The notes under the pieces were generated by a model. It did no database searches. It was not told the origin of the DNA and saw only the letters and a program-made list of their open reading frames with translations. A stretch of 64,000 nucleotides of DNA from contig JARLJH010000012.1 of NCBI GenBank assembly GCA_031291305.1, positions 62,001 to 126,000 of the forward strand, in the 5' to 3' direction. This DNA is from Rhodoferax sp. Lineage in GTDB: Bacteria > Pseudomonadota > Gammaproteobacteria > Burkholderiales > Burkholderiaceae_C. The translations under genes were made by a program, and so were the position numbers. Below, piece after piece: positions 53,313 through 61,782 of this stretch (position 1 is its first letter; every line of letters begins with the position of its first letter).

Positions 53313-54509
53313 ATGAGCACACCCGCACAGGCCACACTGGCCCTGGTGGTGGACGGCTGGTTTGATGGCGAACAGCGCCACAGCGGCCCCACCACCTTCA
53401 CCGTCATCAACGGCCAGATCAGCGCCATCGACGCTGGTGACCACAGCGCGGCGCTGGCGGTACGCGGCCTGAGCGTGGAGCGCGGTGCCTTCCTAATCCC
53501 CGGCTTGGTCGATGCCCATGTACACCTGTTTCTGGACGGTGCACCCACCGAGCAAGCGGTGCGCTCGGCCCACCTCAAACAGCCGCTGGAGCAACTGGTA
53601 GAAGCCGCCCGCGCCAGCGCCCGCCAGTCGCTCAGCCTTGGCATCACCCAGGTGCGTGATGCGGGTGACCGCCATGGCATCAACAACCGCGTGCGTGCCG
53701 AGGCCGAATCGCCCAACAGCAACCTGGCCAAAGTGCGCTCCACCGGCCTAGGCATCAAACGCGCCAAGCGATACGGCGCCTTCATGGCCACCGACGTGGA
53801 CGATGCTCAAAGCATCCGCGACTCGATCCAGAGCCTGGCCGTAGCCAACGACGAAATCAAACTCATCCTGACCGGCATCATCGACTTTGATGCCGGGGCC
53901 GTCACCGACGAGCCCCAGTTCACGTTGGACGAAGCCCGCGTGGTGGTGGACGCAGCGCGAACCCATGGCCGCAACACCATGGTGCATTGCAGCGGCCCCA
54001 AGGGGCTGGCCATTGCGGCGGCGGCAGGTGTCGGCTCCATCGAACACGGCTTCTTCATGAGCCGCGACACCCTCGCGCTGATGGCACAGAACCAGGTGGC
54101 CTGGACACCCACCTTTTGCCCGGTGCACTTTCAGTGGGCGCAGCCCCAGGCCGTGGGCTGGAAGCCTGAGACGGTAGGCAACCTGCGTCGCATTCTGGAC
54201 CAGCACGCGCAGCACCTGTTGATGGCGCAAGAGCTGGGCGTGCCCCTACTGCTGGGCACCGATGCCGGCAGCATGGGTGTGGAGCACGGCCACGCCGTGT
54301 TTGACGAGATCGACCGTTACCTGGAGGCTGGCCTGTCCTTGCAAGACACCTTGCGTGCCGCTACATCAGCCAACCGCCGCCATTTCGGACAAACCCACAC
54401 CACTCTGCGCCCCGGCGCAGCCTGGGATGCCGTGCTGCTGGCGCGCGACCCGTTTGAGCACATTCAGGCGCTGCGCCAGGCGGTGAAGGTGTGGCGCGGT
54501 GGTGATTGA
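53313..54509 (+). CDS. Amidohydrolase (imidazolonepropionase/hydantoinase-like)
   Basis: This 398-residue TIM-barrel metal hydrolase has IPGLVDAHVHLFLDGAPTEQ (HxH), GITQVRDAGDRHG, MVHCSGPKGLAIAA, GSIEHGFFMSRDTL and LLGTDAGSMGVEHGHAVFDE (Asp ligand). It begins 6 bp after the methyltransferase II gene and is the last gene of the cluster. It could release the methylated substrate from an amide or lactam precursor, or process the demethylated product. If the methyl donor is an N-methyl compound rather than a methoxyaromatic, this gene would be the clue. Confidence 0.82.
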   Translation: MSTPAQATLALVVDGWFDGEQRHSGPTTFTVINGQISAIDAGDHSAALAVRGLSVERGAFLIPGLVDAHVHLFLDGAPTEQAVRSAHLKQPLEQLVEAARASARQSLSLGITQVRDAGDRHGINNRVRAEAESPNSNLAKVRSTGLGIKRAKRYGAFMATDVDDAQSIRDSIQSLAVANDEIKLILTGIIDFDAGAVTDEPQFTLDEARVVVDAARTHGRNTMVHCSGPKGLAIAAAAGVGSIEHGFFMSRDTLALMAQNQVAWTPTFCPVHFQWAQPQAVGWKPETVGNLRRILDQHAQHLLMAQELGVPLLLGTDAGSMGVEHGHAVFDEIDRYLEAGLSLQDTLRAATSANRRHFGQTHTTLRPGAAWDAVLLARDPFEHIQALRQAVKVWRGGD

Positions 54510-54661
54510 CGGGGATTTTGAAGGCGTGAAGAAAAATGCCTCTTGGATCACCCCGGTGCCCGGTAGCGATGGCGCAGGGATTAGCTCAATGAGCTGGTAT
54601 GCGCCTACGACGCAAGGGCATTGAGGGTGGGTGGGTGTCGCGGGGAACTAGCGAATTTATG

Positions 54662-54720
54662 TTTGCTATTGAGTTTATAGCTGTTTGTGTAATGGGTATG
54701 AGGGCTACAGGTCAAAATGG
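54662..54720 (+). repeat. Dispersed GCTATT...ATAGC repeat, copy 4
   Basis: This reads TTTGCTATTGAGTTTATAGC, TGTTTGTGTAATGGGTATG and AGGGCTACAGGTCAAAATGG. It aligns with copies 1, 2, 3 and 5. The rest of 54510-54777 shows no gene. Confidence 0.7.
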
Positions 54721-54777
54721 CATAAGTTCTCATTAAGGGAACCGAATTAATAGAAACTGGTTCAGCAGGGGGCGCCC

Positions 54778-56418
54778 TTACGTTCCAGTTTCTTCCAGTG
54801 AAACAATTAGTCGGTTCAATCTCTCCAACAGATCGTCATAGGTCACGATCTTCACGACTCTGTTTGAGTTGATGTTGAAAAGCGTTTCTTTTTGTTCATC
54901 AGAAAGTTGATTGGATCGGCCAATAACCACCAATCCCTCGGCGGTGTATTCTCCCTTCAGCCAATCCGGCATAGTCTCCGCGTTACGCCGAATCTGGACG
55001 ATCCAGTCTTCGATTTGTTGCGATGCATGCGACACCTTATCGACGAGCCGGTTGTGCCTTTTGAATATCCGGTCATCATCTCTTTCCAGTTCAATAAGCA
55101 GCACTCGTTTGTCAGACTGCCTGTACCTGAGAACAAGGTCTGCCCTGAATGCCCCTACGCGTACCTCGCTGTGCACCTGTGCAACGTGAGCATCAATCAA
55201 CATCGGATGCCTTTTCAGAAAGGCATGTAGATCGGCCTCTTTCTTTTTTCGCCTTTCCAGCAAATGACAGAACTCAAAATAGATTTTCGATAGCAATTGC
55301 ACCTGAGATGGCGCAGGTGGCGCAAGGTACTGCATGCGCTGCTCCAACATCTCCATTTCATCCAGTGCTATCTCTTTGATACGACTAGAGCGAATTTCGA
55401 CCATGATGGGTGGTATTAACTCTTCTCCTCCGCGCTCCAGGATATCAACGCCAGGGGCATGAAACTTCCCAAGAATGACAGCAGGAACGCGCTTGAAGCC
55501 CAAAGACTTGTAGGAAAGATAAGCCGAATAATCGTCGTCCATTATTAAGCGGCCACCGCGCTGATAAAGCAGCATCTCTGTGCACGCCTGAGTGCCATCT
55601 ATGTGAGAACTGCGTAGCCGCCGAACCTCCTCCAAGGGATATGCCAGGGCATGCTCCATGTCGTTCGGTACTACCGCATCCAGAGGAACAATCACACGCG
55701 TGCACTCCAGCTTTCCTTGATAAGCGAGCGCACAAAGCCTGATCAAAGTCTCATTTTCTTTCGGTGGACGGTTTGGCCCCAAGTCTGCGGTATCAATATC
55801 CTCGACGGGAATCATGCGATAGCGAAAATTGTGAAGGGCCACGAGTACCCTCAGCATCAAGAACAATTTAGGAATTTCTTGAATCTGATCGCGCGGAACC
55901 ACAATCCAGTCATCTACGGTACAAATTAACGCGAAAGGCTCTGGCTGAGAACGCGCGGCCCTGAATTCAGCACGTGCGACTTGCTTTAGCAGGTTGCTTC
56001 GTGTCATGAGCGTCACAGAATAAACTAGTCCGCCCCCTTGCAGCTCTTCACGGGCGATGTGAATGCCTCGATGGTCGTTATCCCAGAACAGTGAGGCAAA
56101 CGTATGACTACTTAGTGGTTGATGCTCCAAGCGATCAATTTTTTGGAAACACTCTTCCAAGCTGGGTAAATCTGTCTCTTCAAGCAAATGGTCTGCGCGA
56201 GTGGTCAGAAGGCCGTAATAGAACTGTGCGAGAGGACGATTATGTTTGTAGAGCTCTCGCAACGCCGATCCGACTTTTGATCGGTCTTCGCATCCCTCAT
56301 TAAGATTTTCTCTCACTAGCTTTTGCAGCGTATTGAGCATTGGAAATTCTGAAGACACTAATTTTTCCCCTTTGATATTTTGATGGACGGTGATTGGCTT
56401 TAGCCTTAATTTCTTCAA
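54778..56418 (-). CDS. Shedu-like (DUF4263/SduA) nuclease, putative anti-phage protein
   Basis: This protein has about 546 residues. The C-terminal ~150 residues match the Shedu/DUF4263 PD-(D/E)XK-like domain. It begins LHAFLKRHPMLIDAHVAQVH, then RADLVLRYRQSDKRVLLIEL (catalytic D...ExE/K strand), HNRLVDKVSHASQQIEDWI and AEGLVVIGRSNQLSDEQKET. Shedu proteins protect against phages through nuclease activity. The N-terminal ~380 residues are not recognisable and would be the sensor part. The frame starts at a TTG (56418); ATG 56340 is an alternative. It is 44 bp downstream of the DUF3800 gene on the same strand. Lower GC than neighbours. Confidence 0.8.
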   Translation of the reverse strand: MKKLRLKPITVHQNIKGEKLVSSEFPMLNTLQKLVRENLNEGCEDRSKVGSALRELYKHNRPLAQFYYGLLTTRADHLLEETDLPSLEECFQKIDRLEHQPLSSHTFASLFWDNDHRGIHIAREELQGGGLVYSVTLMTRSNLLKQVARAEFRAARSQPEPFALICTVDDWIVVPRDQIQEIPKLFLMLRVLVALHNFRYRMIPVEDIDTADLGPNRPPKENETLIRLCALAYQGKLECTRVIVPLDAVVPNDMEHALAYPLEEVRRLRSSHIDGTQACTEMLLYQRGGRLIMDDDYSAYLSYKSLGFKRVPAVILGKFHAPGVDILERGGEELIPPIMVEIRSSRIKEIALDEMEMLEQRMQYLAPPAPSQVQLLSKIYFEFCHLLERRKKKEADLHAFLKRHPMLIDAHVAQVHSEVRVGAFRADLVLRYRQSDKRVLLIELERDDDRIFKRHNRLVDKVSHASQQIEDWIVQIRRNAETMPDWLKGEYTAEGLVVIGRSNQLSDEQKETLFNINSNRVVKIVTYDDLLERLNRLIVSLEETGT

Positions 56419-56462
56419 ACGAGTGCAGCGAACGACATATTTTTATTTTCTGACATCCTGAT

Positions 56463-57593
56463 TCACAGCAAATAGGGCATCGCTGGTAGGCCGTGCAAAA
56501 AGGTTTCATCCTTCCAAGCGCTATCCATTGCAGTCGTGCGGTGAATGAATGCATTGCTGACTTCGTCTGAATGATCTATTAACCGGCGTAGCAGTTCAAA
56601 ATTGGAAATTTGAATTGCATTCCACGCTTTTTTCCGCGTCAATAGTTCCGGCAGTGAGTGCTCTTCCACGAAGCTTTGGTATTTCCCGAGAAAACCCGTT
56701 AGTACGTCCGCAATTTGGATGCCTGGCTCGGCTTTCGAATCAGAAAAGCAAAAGTCCACATGGCGAGAACCATCCATAAACTTCGTGTCCTTCAAACTCT
56801 TTTCGATTTCGGTCTCACGGTCGAAGATGTGAGTGGAGTTCTTGAAAAGCATGATTGGCCTCGTATAGAAGCCTTGAAAGCTGTCGATCAGCATGCCCTC
56901 TTCCTCATGTACCAAAAAGGCGAGTTCAGACAATGATGCGGCCTTTTTGACAATGGCATCTAGCATAAGTGCGGGGAGATTGTTGTTCTTTGGGTTGCGA
57001 TCTGCAATAAACTCGTTGACGGAGCCCATGAAAGCTGCCACCCCGCCTGGCTGGATGTCTGGATAGCGGTGTAGTTTCATCAGCGCCAAGAACTTCGGCT
57101 CATCGAGGTTTGCCAGCCGATAAAGTTCGTTTTTTATGTACTGATGATGCGGGGAATACTCCCTGAATTTATCCTCGGCCAAGATGGAGTCAATGATGTC
57201 GACAATTGACCAGTGGATGATGTTGACGCTGGAGTAATGGATCGCAATGCCATGGTCGACTAGCCAAGACAAAAAGGTCCCTAACTTTTTCGAGGTCAAA
57301 ACCTTTTCAAAGTCACCTTTGGCGACATGGCCAAATTTGATTTCAGAAGCATTTCTCTGCATTCCAAGCTTGCCTCTCAAAGCAGCGATGTCGGGCAGGG
57401 ACTGCCCCTCCGCAAGAACGATTCCGCCCAATACAAAGTTATTGTGCTCAGGGACGTTCGTGCCTTCATCCGTCAAGTAGAACTTGCGAATGTTGTTGGT
57501 CTCGTCGTAATAAAACGTGAATTTGTCGTTGACCCGCCGAAGCTGGAAGGCATTCACCATCATTTCTCGCATTTCGTTCACGTCAATTTCCAT
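56463..57593 (-). CDS. DUF3800 protein
   Basis: This 376-residue protein has the DUF3800 hallmarks: FTFYYDETNNIRKFYL near residue 25 (acidic DE pair), NNFVLGGIVLAEGQ, and the C-terminal VDFCFSDSKAEPGIQIADVL (S-D-S...Q-x-A-D), suggesting an RNase-H-like or related metal-dependent active site. DUF3800 proteins are frequent in defence and mobile islands. Upstream of, and codirectional with, the Shedu-like gene, it probably forms a two-gene defence operon. GGGA precedes the ATG weakly. The 220 bp to the next gene contain nothing evident. Confidence 0.82.
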   Translation of the reverse strand: MEIDVNEMREMMVNAFQLRRVNDKFTFYYDETNNIRKFYLTDEGTNVPEHNNFVLGGIVLAEGQSLPDIAALRGKLGMQRNASEIKFGHVAKGDFEKVLTSKKLGTFLSWLVDHGIAIHYSSVNIIHWSIVDIIDSILAEDKFREYSPHHQYIKNELYRLANLDEPKFLALMKLHRYPDIQPGGVAAFMGSVNEFIADRNPKNNNLPALMLDAIVKKAASLSELAFLVHEEEGMLIDSFQGFYTRPIMLFKNSTHIFDRETEIEKSLKDTKFMDGSRHVDFCFSDSKAEPGIQIADVLTGFLGKYQSFVEEHSLPELLTRKKAWNAIQISNFELLRRLIDHSDEVSNAFIHRTTAMDSAWKDETFLHGLPAMPYLL

Positions 57594-57819
57594 GTTTGAT
57601 CCCGGTTAATTGAGACCCGCCTGTTGGCGTATGCCCTTCATTCTGCATTGCAGACGATGTCGATGTTTCAAATATGTTGTCTGGCGTATACCTGAATGTC
57701 TTTAGTGTGCATCCAGAAGGCTATTGCTTGCGCCGCAAATCGCCTTGTCAGTGCGGGAACCGATCTACAGTCAAACGCATTCCATTCAAGACGAAAATTC
57801 ACCGTATTACTCCCACCCC

Positions 57820-58419
57820 ATGCCCCAATCCCTCACCACCCCTAGCACCAGCGAACTGCTGATCAAAAAGAGCCGCTTCATCGGCTGCGTGCAACCCGTG
57901 GCGGATCGGGCAGCGGCGCAGCAGGTGGTGGCCGCGTTGCGGGCGCAGCGCCCGGCGGCGGCGCATGTGTGCTGGGCGCTGCTGGCGGGTGGGCACTCGG
58001 CGGCGGTGGACGATGGCGAACCCAGCGGCACGGCCGGGCGGCCCATGCTCGATGTGTTGCGCCATCAGGATCTGGACGGCGTGCTGGCCACGGTGGTTCG
58101 CTATTACGGCGGCGTGAACCTGGGTGCCGGTGGCCTGGTGCGGGCCTACACCGACTGCATTGCCCAGGCGCTGCTGGGCGCTGAAAAGTCACCCATCGTG
58201 CAGCTGCTCACCCTGCGCTGCGCCATGCCCTACGCGCTGGAGGGCATGGCCCGCCGCGAGCTGCAAGCCGCAGGCGGCACGCTGGGCCAGGTGCAGCACA
58301 GCGCGCAAGTTGAAATGATCTTCTCCTTGCCGGAACCAGAGGTGGCCCCACTGGTCGCCAAGCTCAATGAGGCAGGCCATGGGCAAATGCGCTGGCTTGC
58401 GGTGGACGAGGCGGCTTAG
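57820..58419 (+). CDS. YigZ/IMPACT-family protein
   Basis: This 199-residue protein has SELLIKKSRFIGCVQPV, AHVCWALLAGGHSAAVDDGE and PSGTAGRPMLDVL followed by DLDGVLATVVRYYGGVNLGA, the UPF0029/IMPACT signature, and a C-terminal DUF1949-like domain. It is widespread and thought to bind RNA or regulate translation; the precise role in bacteria is unclear. ATG 57820 is preferred over the upstream frame from 57724. Confidence 0.9.
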   Translation: MPQSLTTPSTSELLIKKSRFIGCVQPVADRAAAQQVVAALRAQRPAAAHVCWALLAGGHSAAVDDGEPSGTAGRPMLDVLRHQDLDGVLATVVRYYGGVNLGAGGLVRAYTDCIAQALLGAEKSPIVQLLTLRCAMPYALEGMARRELQAAGGTLGQVQHSAQVEMIFSLPEPEVAPLVAKLNEAGHGQMRWLAVDEAA

Positions 58420-58487
58420 GGGCTGGTCGTGAAGGCTTTGCCGTGGCAATGCGGCTGCCCCGTGCAGTTTTCTCTGCGTGCAGTCGT

Positions 58488-58545
58488 CACTATTGAGTTG
58501 ATAGCCGCTTACCCAGTTGATACCTGGGCTAGAGGCTAAAAATGC
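58488..58545 (+). repeat. Dispersed GCTATT...ATAGC repeat, copy 5
   Basis: This reads CACTATTGAGTTGATAGCCG, CTTACCCAGTTGATACCTGG and GCTAGAGGCTAAAAATGC, aligning with copies 3 and 4. The remaining intergenic DNA from 58420 to 58829 holds no gene that I can support. Confidence 0.7.
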
Positions 58546-58829
58546 GCAGTATTCCCCTAACCCTGACCAAAAAATCCACCCAGGCAAGTGACTACGTGAA
58601 GAGCTTTTGCTTGCGTTTGGTATCACTTCGCACGCGCTGGCGATGACACTGCAGGTACTAGACTAGCGTTGCATTTCATCTTGGGCATATGATGGTGGCA
58701 CCAGGTGTTGAGCTTATTGATCATGTGGTTAGCAACCGTCTGAATCAGCGCCAACGGCGCTTACCAGACCGCCGCCGAGCCGTCATGCATCAACGCCGGT
58801 TGGAGATAAACAGAACCAGGGAAGTGGAC

Positions 58830-59987
58830 ATGTCACTGTACCAAATGCGTAAGTTCGTCGCGCCAGAGTTCATTTTCGGCGTTGGTTCACGCCGGCGAGT
58901 TGGCTACTACGCGCGCAACCTGATGGCTCGCAGAGTGCTTGTCGTGAGCGACCCAGGTGTCATTGCTGCTGGTTGGCTCAAGGATGTGCAGGCTGATTTG
59001 ACAAATGTCGGCATTGAGTCCGTCGTGTTTCACGCGCTGACACCCAATCCCAAAGATCATGAAGTCATGGCCGGGGCCGCTTTTTATGCCAGTGAGCGCT
59101 GTGATTTGATCGTTGCCGTAGGCGGTGGCAGTGTGATGGACTGTGCCAAAGGCATTGGTATCGTGCATGCCAACGGATGTCATATCCTGGCCTTTGAAGG
59201 CGTCGATCAAGTCGTTGTGCCGGGACCTCCGTTGATCTGCATTCCAACCACGGCAGGGACAGCGGCCGATATTTCCCAGTTTTGCATCGTCGTCAATACG
59301 CAAGATCGCTACAAGATGGCCATCATCAGCAAGACGATGGTGCCCGATGTGGCGTTGGTTGACCCGGAAACCACGCTGACCATGTCGCCTTATCTGACCG
59401 CCTGTACTGGGCTGGATGCTCTGACCCACGCCATTGAGGCCTATGTATCTACCGCCAGTTCACCCGTGGCCGATGTCCATGCGCTGGCCGCCGTTACGCT
59501 GATCTGGAAAAATCTGGAGATAGCCGTTGCACAGCCCAACAATTTAATGACGCGTGAGAACATGCTTCTGGGTAGTTTGCATGCCGGGTTGGCTTTTTCG
59601 AACGCCAGTCTTGGCGCTGTTCATGCTTTAGCGCATTCGTTGGGCGGTTTTCTGGATTTGCCACATGGGGAATGCAACGCTTTGCTGCTGGAGCACGTGG
59701 TGCGTTTTAATATGAATGCGGCGACTGACCGCTACGGCCAGATTGGTCAGGCGATGGGAATCGATATGCGCGGCATGACAGAAAGTGAGTGGGCCAAGAA
59801 GATCACGACCGAACTGGCAGCCTTGCGCAAACGGGTTGGCATCGTTGACAGTCTGGCCCTGCGGGGCGTTCATTCAACCGATATTCCAGAACTGGCTGGA
59901 CATGCGCTCAACGACGCCTGTCTTGTCACCAATCCTCGGTATACCCAACTGGGTGACATTAAGGCGATTTATGGCGAAGCTCTTTGA
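58830..59987 (+). CDS. ercA: Iron-containing alcohol dehydrogenase, ErcA-like
   Basis: This 385-residue group III alcohol dehydrogenase has FIFGVGSRRRVGYYARNL, DLIVAVGGGSVMDCAKGIGI (NAD-binding), IPTTAGTAADISQFCIV, ACTGLDALTHAIEAYVS and AVHALAHSLGGFLDLPHGEC (metal-binding His). The close match to ErcA-type proteins, which have a regulatory role in ethanol oxidation in pseudomonads, is from memory. The gene overlaps the PAS-GGDEF-EAL gene by 17 bp, which supports a signalling rather than bulk metabolic role. ATG 58830 gives the family length. Confidence 0.87.
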   Translation: MSLYQMRKFVAPEFIFGVGSRRRVGYYARNLMARRVLVVSDPGVIAAGWLKDVQADLTNVGIESVVFHALTPNPKDHEVMAGAAFYASERCDLIVAVGGGSVMDCAKGIGIVHANGCHILAFEGVDQVVVPGPPLICIPTTAGTAADISQFCIVVNTQDRYKMAIISKTMVPDVALVDPETTLTMSPYLTACTGLDALTHAIEAYVSTASSPVADVHALAAVTLIWKNLEIAVAQPNNLMTRENMLLGSLHAGLAFSNASLGAVHALAHSLGGFLDLPHGECNALLLEHVVRFNMNAATDRYGQIGQAMGIDMRGMTESEWAKKITTELAALRKRVGIVDSLALRGVHSTDIPELAGHALNDACLVTNPRYTQLGDIKAIYGEAL

Positions 59988-61767
59988 GTCCGGTGAGGAT
60001 TGGGAAACCCGCAAGGATCGCATCATCGGTCTGGGTGATCGCTCGTTCCATAAAAGCTATTACCCCCAATTGCGTCAGAACCTGGATCGCCTTGAGCGCT
60101 TTCGCACACTCATTGACCACACATCGGATTTCGTCATTCTCATCGCTTTGCCCGAAGGGATCGTGGTTGATGCCAACGCCGCCTTGGGGCACTTGCTTGG
60201 CGAATCTGTCGAGAAATTAATCGGCCAGCCCTTGGCATCATTAGAGTTGTTGGATGTAACAATTTTGCTGGCTGATCTGCGCCTGGACATGAGTGCGCTT
60301 AATACCAGCGTGGAAACGCCTCCCCATTTTCTGGTGACCGAGTACGGTTGTGGCGAAGCTTCCATCTGGCTGGAGTTGTCGTATCGCGTGGCCATGGTTG
60401 AACACGTCTGTTACGGTGTGCTCGTAGGGCGCGATTTCACCGAACACAAGTTAGCGCAAGATCGGATCAAGTTCCTCGTCCATCATGATGTCTTGACCGG
60501 CTTGCCCAATGTCTTGCTGGTGCAGGATCGATTGCAGCAGGCAATCAGTCTGGCTGACCGCAATCATGAAAAGCTGGCACTGTTGGTGGTTGATCTGGAT
60601 CAGTTCAAAACCGTCAATGACACCTTGGGTCGTCGCGTTGGTGATCAGGTGTTAATTACCGCGGCCAACCGTCTGCGTGAGTGCTTGCAGGGCACGGATA
60701 CTCTCTGTCGACAAGGCGGAGATGAGTTTCTGATCCTGCTTCCAAATCTGAATGATCCAGATGCCAGTGTGATAGTTCTCTCTAAGTTGATGCTTGGATT
60801 TTTGATGCCGCTTCGAGTGGATGACAAGGAGCTGACCATGACTGTTTCGGTCGGCGTGTCCATGTATCCTGACGACGGTGCTGATTTCGATACCTTGCTC
60901 AAGAAAGCCGACATGGCCATGTATCGAGCCAAGCATGACGGTGGCAACACCTATCGATTCTTCAACCAGGAGATGAACGAGGAGGCACAGGAACGGCTGG
61001 TCATGCATGTCGGTTTGCGCCAGGCACTCGAAAAGGGTGAGTTTGTGCTTCATTACCAGCCACAAATTGAACTCGATAGTGGTCACCTGGTTGGTGTTGA
61101 GGCGCTGATCCGCTGGAATCACCCGGAGTTGGGCTTGGTGCCTCCTGCTCGTTTCATCCCGGCAGCGGAAGAAAACGGTCTGATTGTCCCAATAGGGGCG
61201 TGGGTGTTGCGCGAAGCTTGCCGGGAGGCGGTGCGATTTCAGAATGCCGGTTTATCCCGCTTGGTGGTTGCCGTCAACCTCTCTGCGTTGCAGTTCAAAC
61301 GGGGTGACATTGCGCAGTCGGTGAGATTGGCTCTGGAGGAGTCTGGTCTTGCCCCCGAGTTACTTGAACTGGAGTTGACGGAATCGATCTTGATAGGCGA
61401 CACAGAGCGTGTTCTGTCGACCGTGATGGGCCTGAAGGAGATGGGAGTCAAGCTGTCCATCGATGACTTTGGAACGGGGTATTCCAGCCTCGCTTACCTC
61501 AAACGATTCAAGGTCGACAAACTCAAAATAGACCAGTCATTTATCCGCGATCTAGCCCATGATGTGGAGGATGAAGCCATCGTCCGGGCGGTCATCCAGA
61601 TGGCCCATAGTCTTGGTTTGCAAACCATTGCTGAAGGTGTCGAGAATAAGGAGGTTCTGGATCGACTAAAGCTCTATCACTGTGACGAGATTCAAGGGTA
61701 CTTCATCTCGCGGCCAATACCTGCCACTGAATTCGTTACGGCGTATGCGCCATCTCATTCTCGGTGA
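59971..61767 (+). CDS. PAS-GGDEF-EAL cyclic-di-GMP protein
   Basis: This 598-residue protein without membrane segments has a PAS domain at ~40-160 (LIDHTSDFVILIALPEGIVV), a GGDEF domain ~165-325 with an intact active-site RQGGDEFLILLP, and an EAL domain ~340-590 with GVEALIRWNHPELGLVPPAR, DDFGTGYSSLAYLKRFKVDK and AEGVENKEVLDRL (catalytic motifs intact). It can in principle both make and hydrolyse cyclic-di-GMP, with the PAS domain sensing. The start inside the ErcA gene (AAGGCGATTTATGG) indicates coupling, so it may read out the state of ErcA or its substrate. Confidence 0.92.
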   Translation: MAKLFESGEDWETRKDRIIGLGDRSFHKSYYPQLRQNLDRLERFRTLIDHTSDFVILIALPEGIVVDANAALGHLLGESVEKLIGQPLASLELLDVTILLADLRLDMSALNTSVETPPHFLVTEYGCGEASIWLELSYRVAMVEHVCYGVLVGRDFTEHKLAQDRIKFLVHHDVLTGLPNVLLVQDRLQQAISLADRNHEKLALLVVDLDQFKTVNDTLGRRVGDQVLITAANRLRECLQGTDTLCRQGGDEFLILLPNLNDPDASVIVLSKLMLGFLMPLRVDDKELTMTVSVGVSMYPDDGADFDTLLKKADMAMYRAKHDGGNTYRFFNQEMNEEAQERLVMHVGLRQALEKGEFVLHYQPQIELDSGHLVGVEALIRWNHPELGLVPPARFIPAAEENGLIVPIGAWVLREACREAVRFQNAGLSRLVVAVNLSALQFKRGDIAQSVRLALEESGLAPELLELELTESILIGDTERVLSTVMGLKEMGVKLSIDDFGTGYSSLAYLKRFKVDKLKIDQSFIRDLAHDVEDEAIVRAVIQMAHSLGLQTIAEGVENKEVLDRLKLYHCDEIQGYFISRPIPATEFVTAYAPSHSR

Positions 61768-61782
61768 CTTAACAAGACGACG

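Noticed and set aside
54575-54645. A tRNA-like stretch (ATTAGCTCAATGAGCTGG resembling a D-arm)
   Set aside because: No T-arm GTTCGA-type sequence, no acceptor pairing and no anticodon arm could be drawn; chance resemblance.
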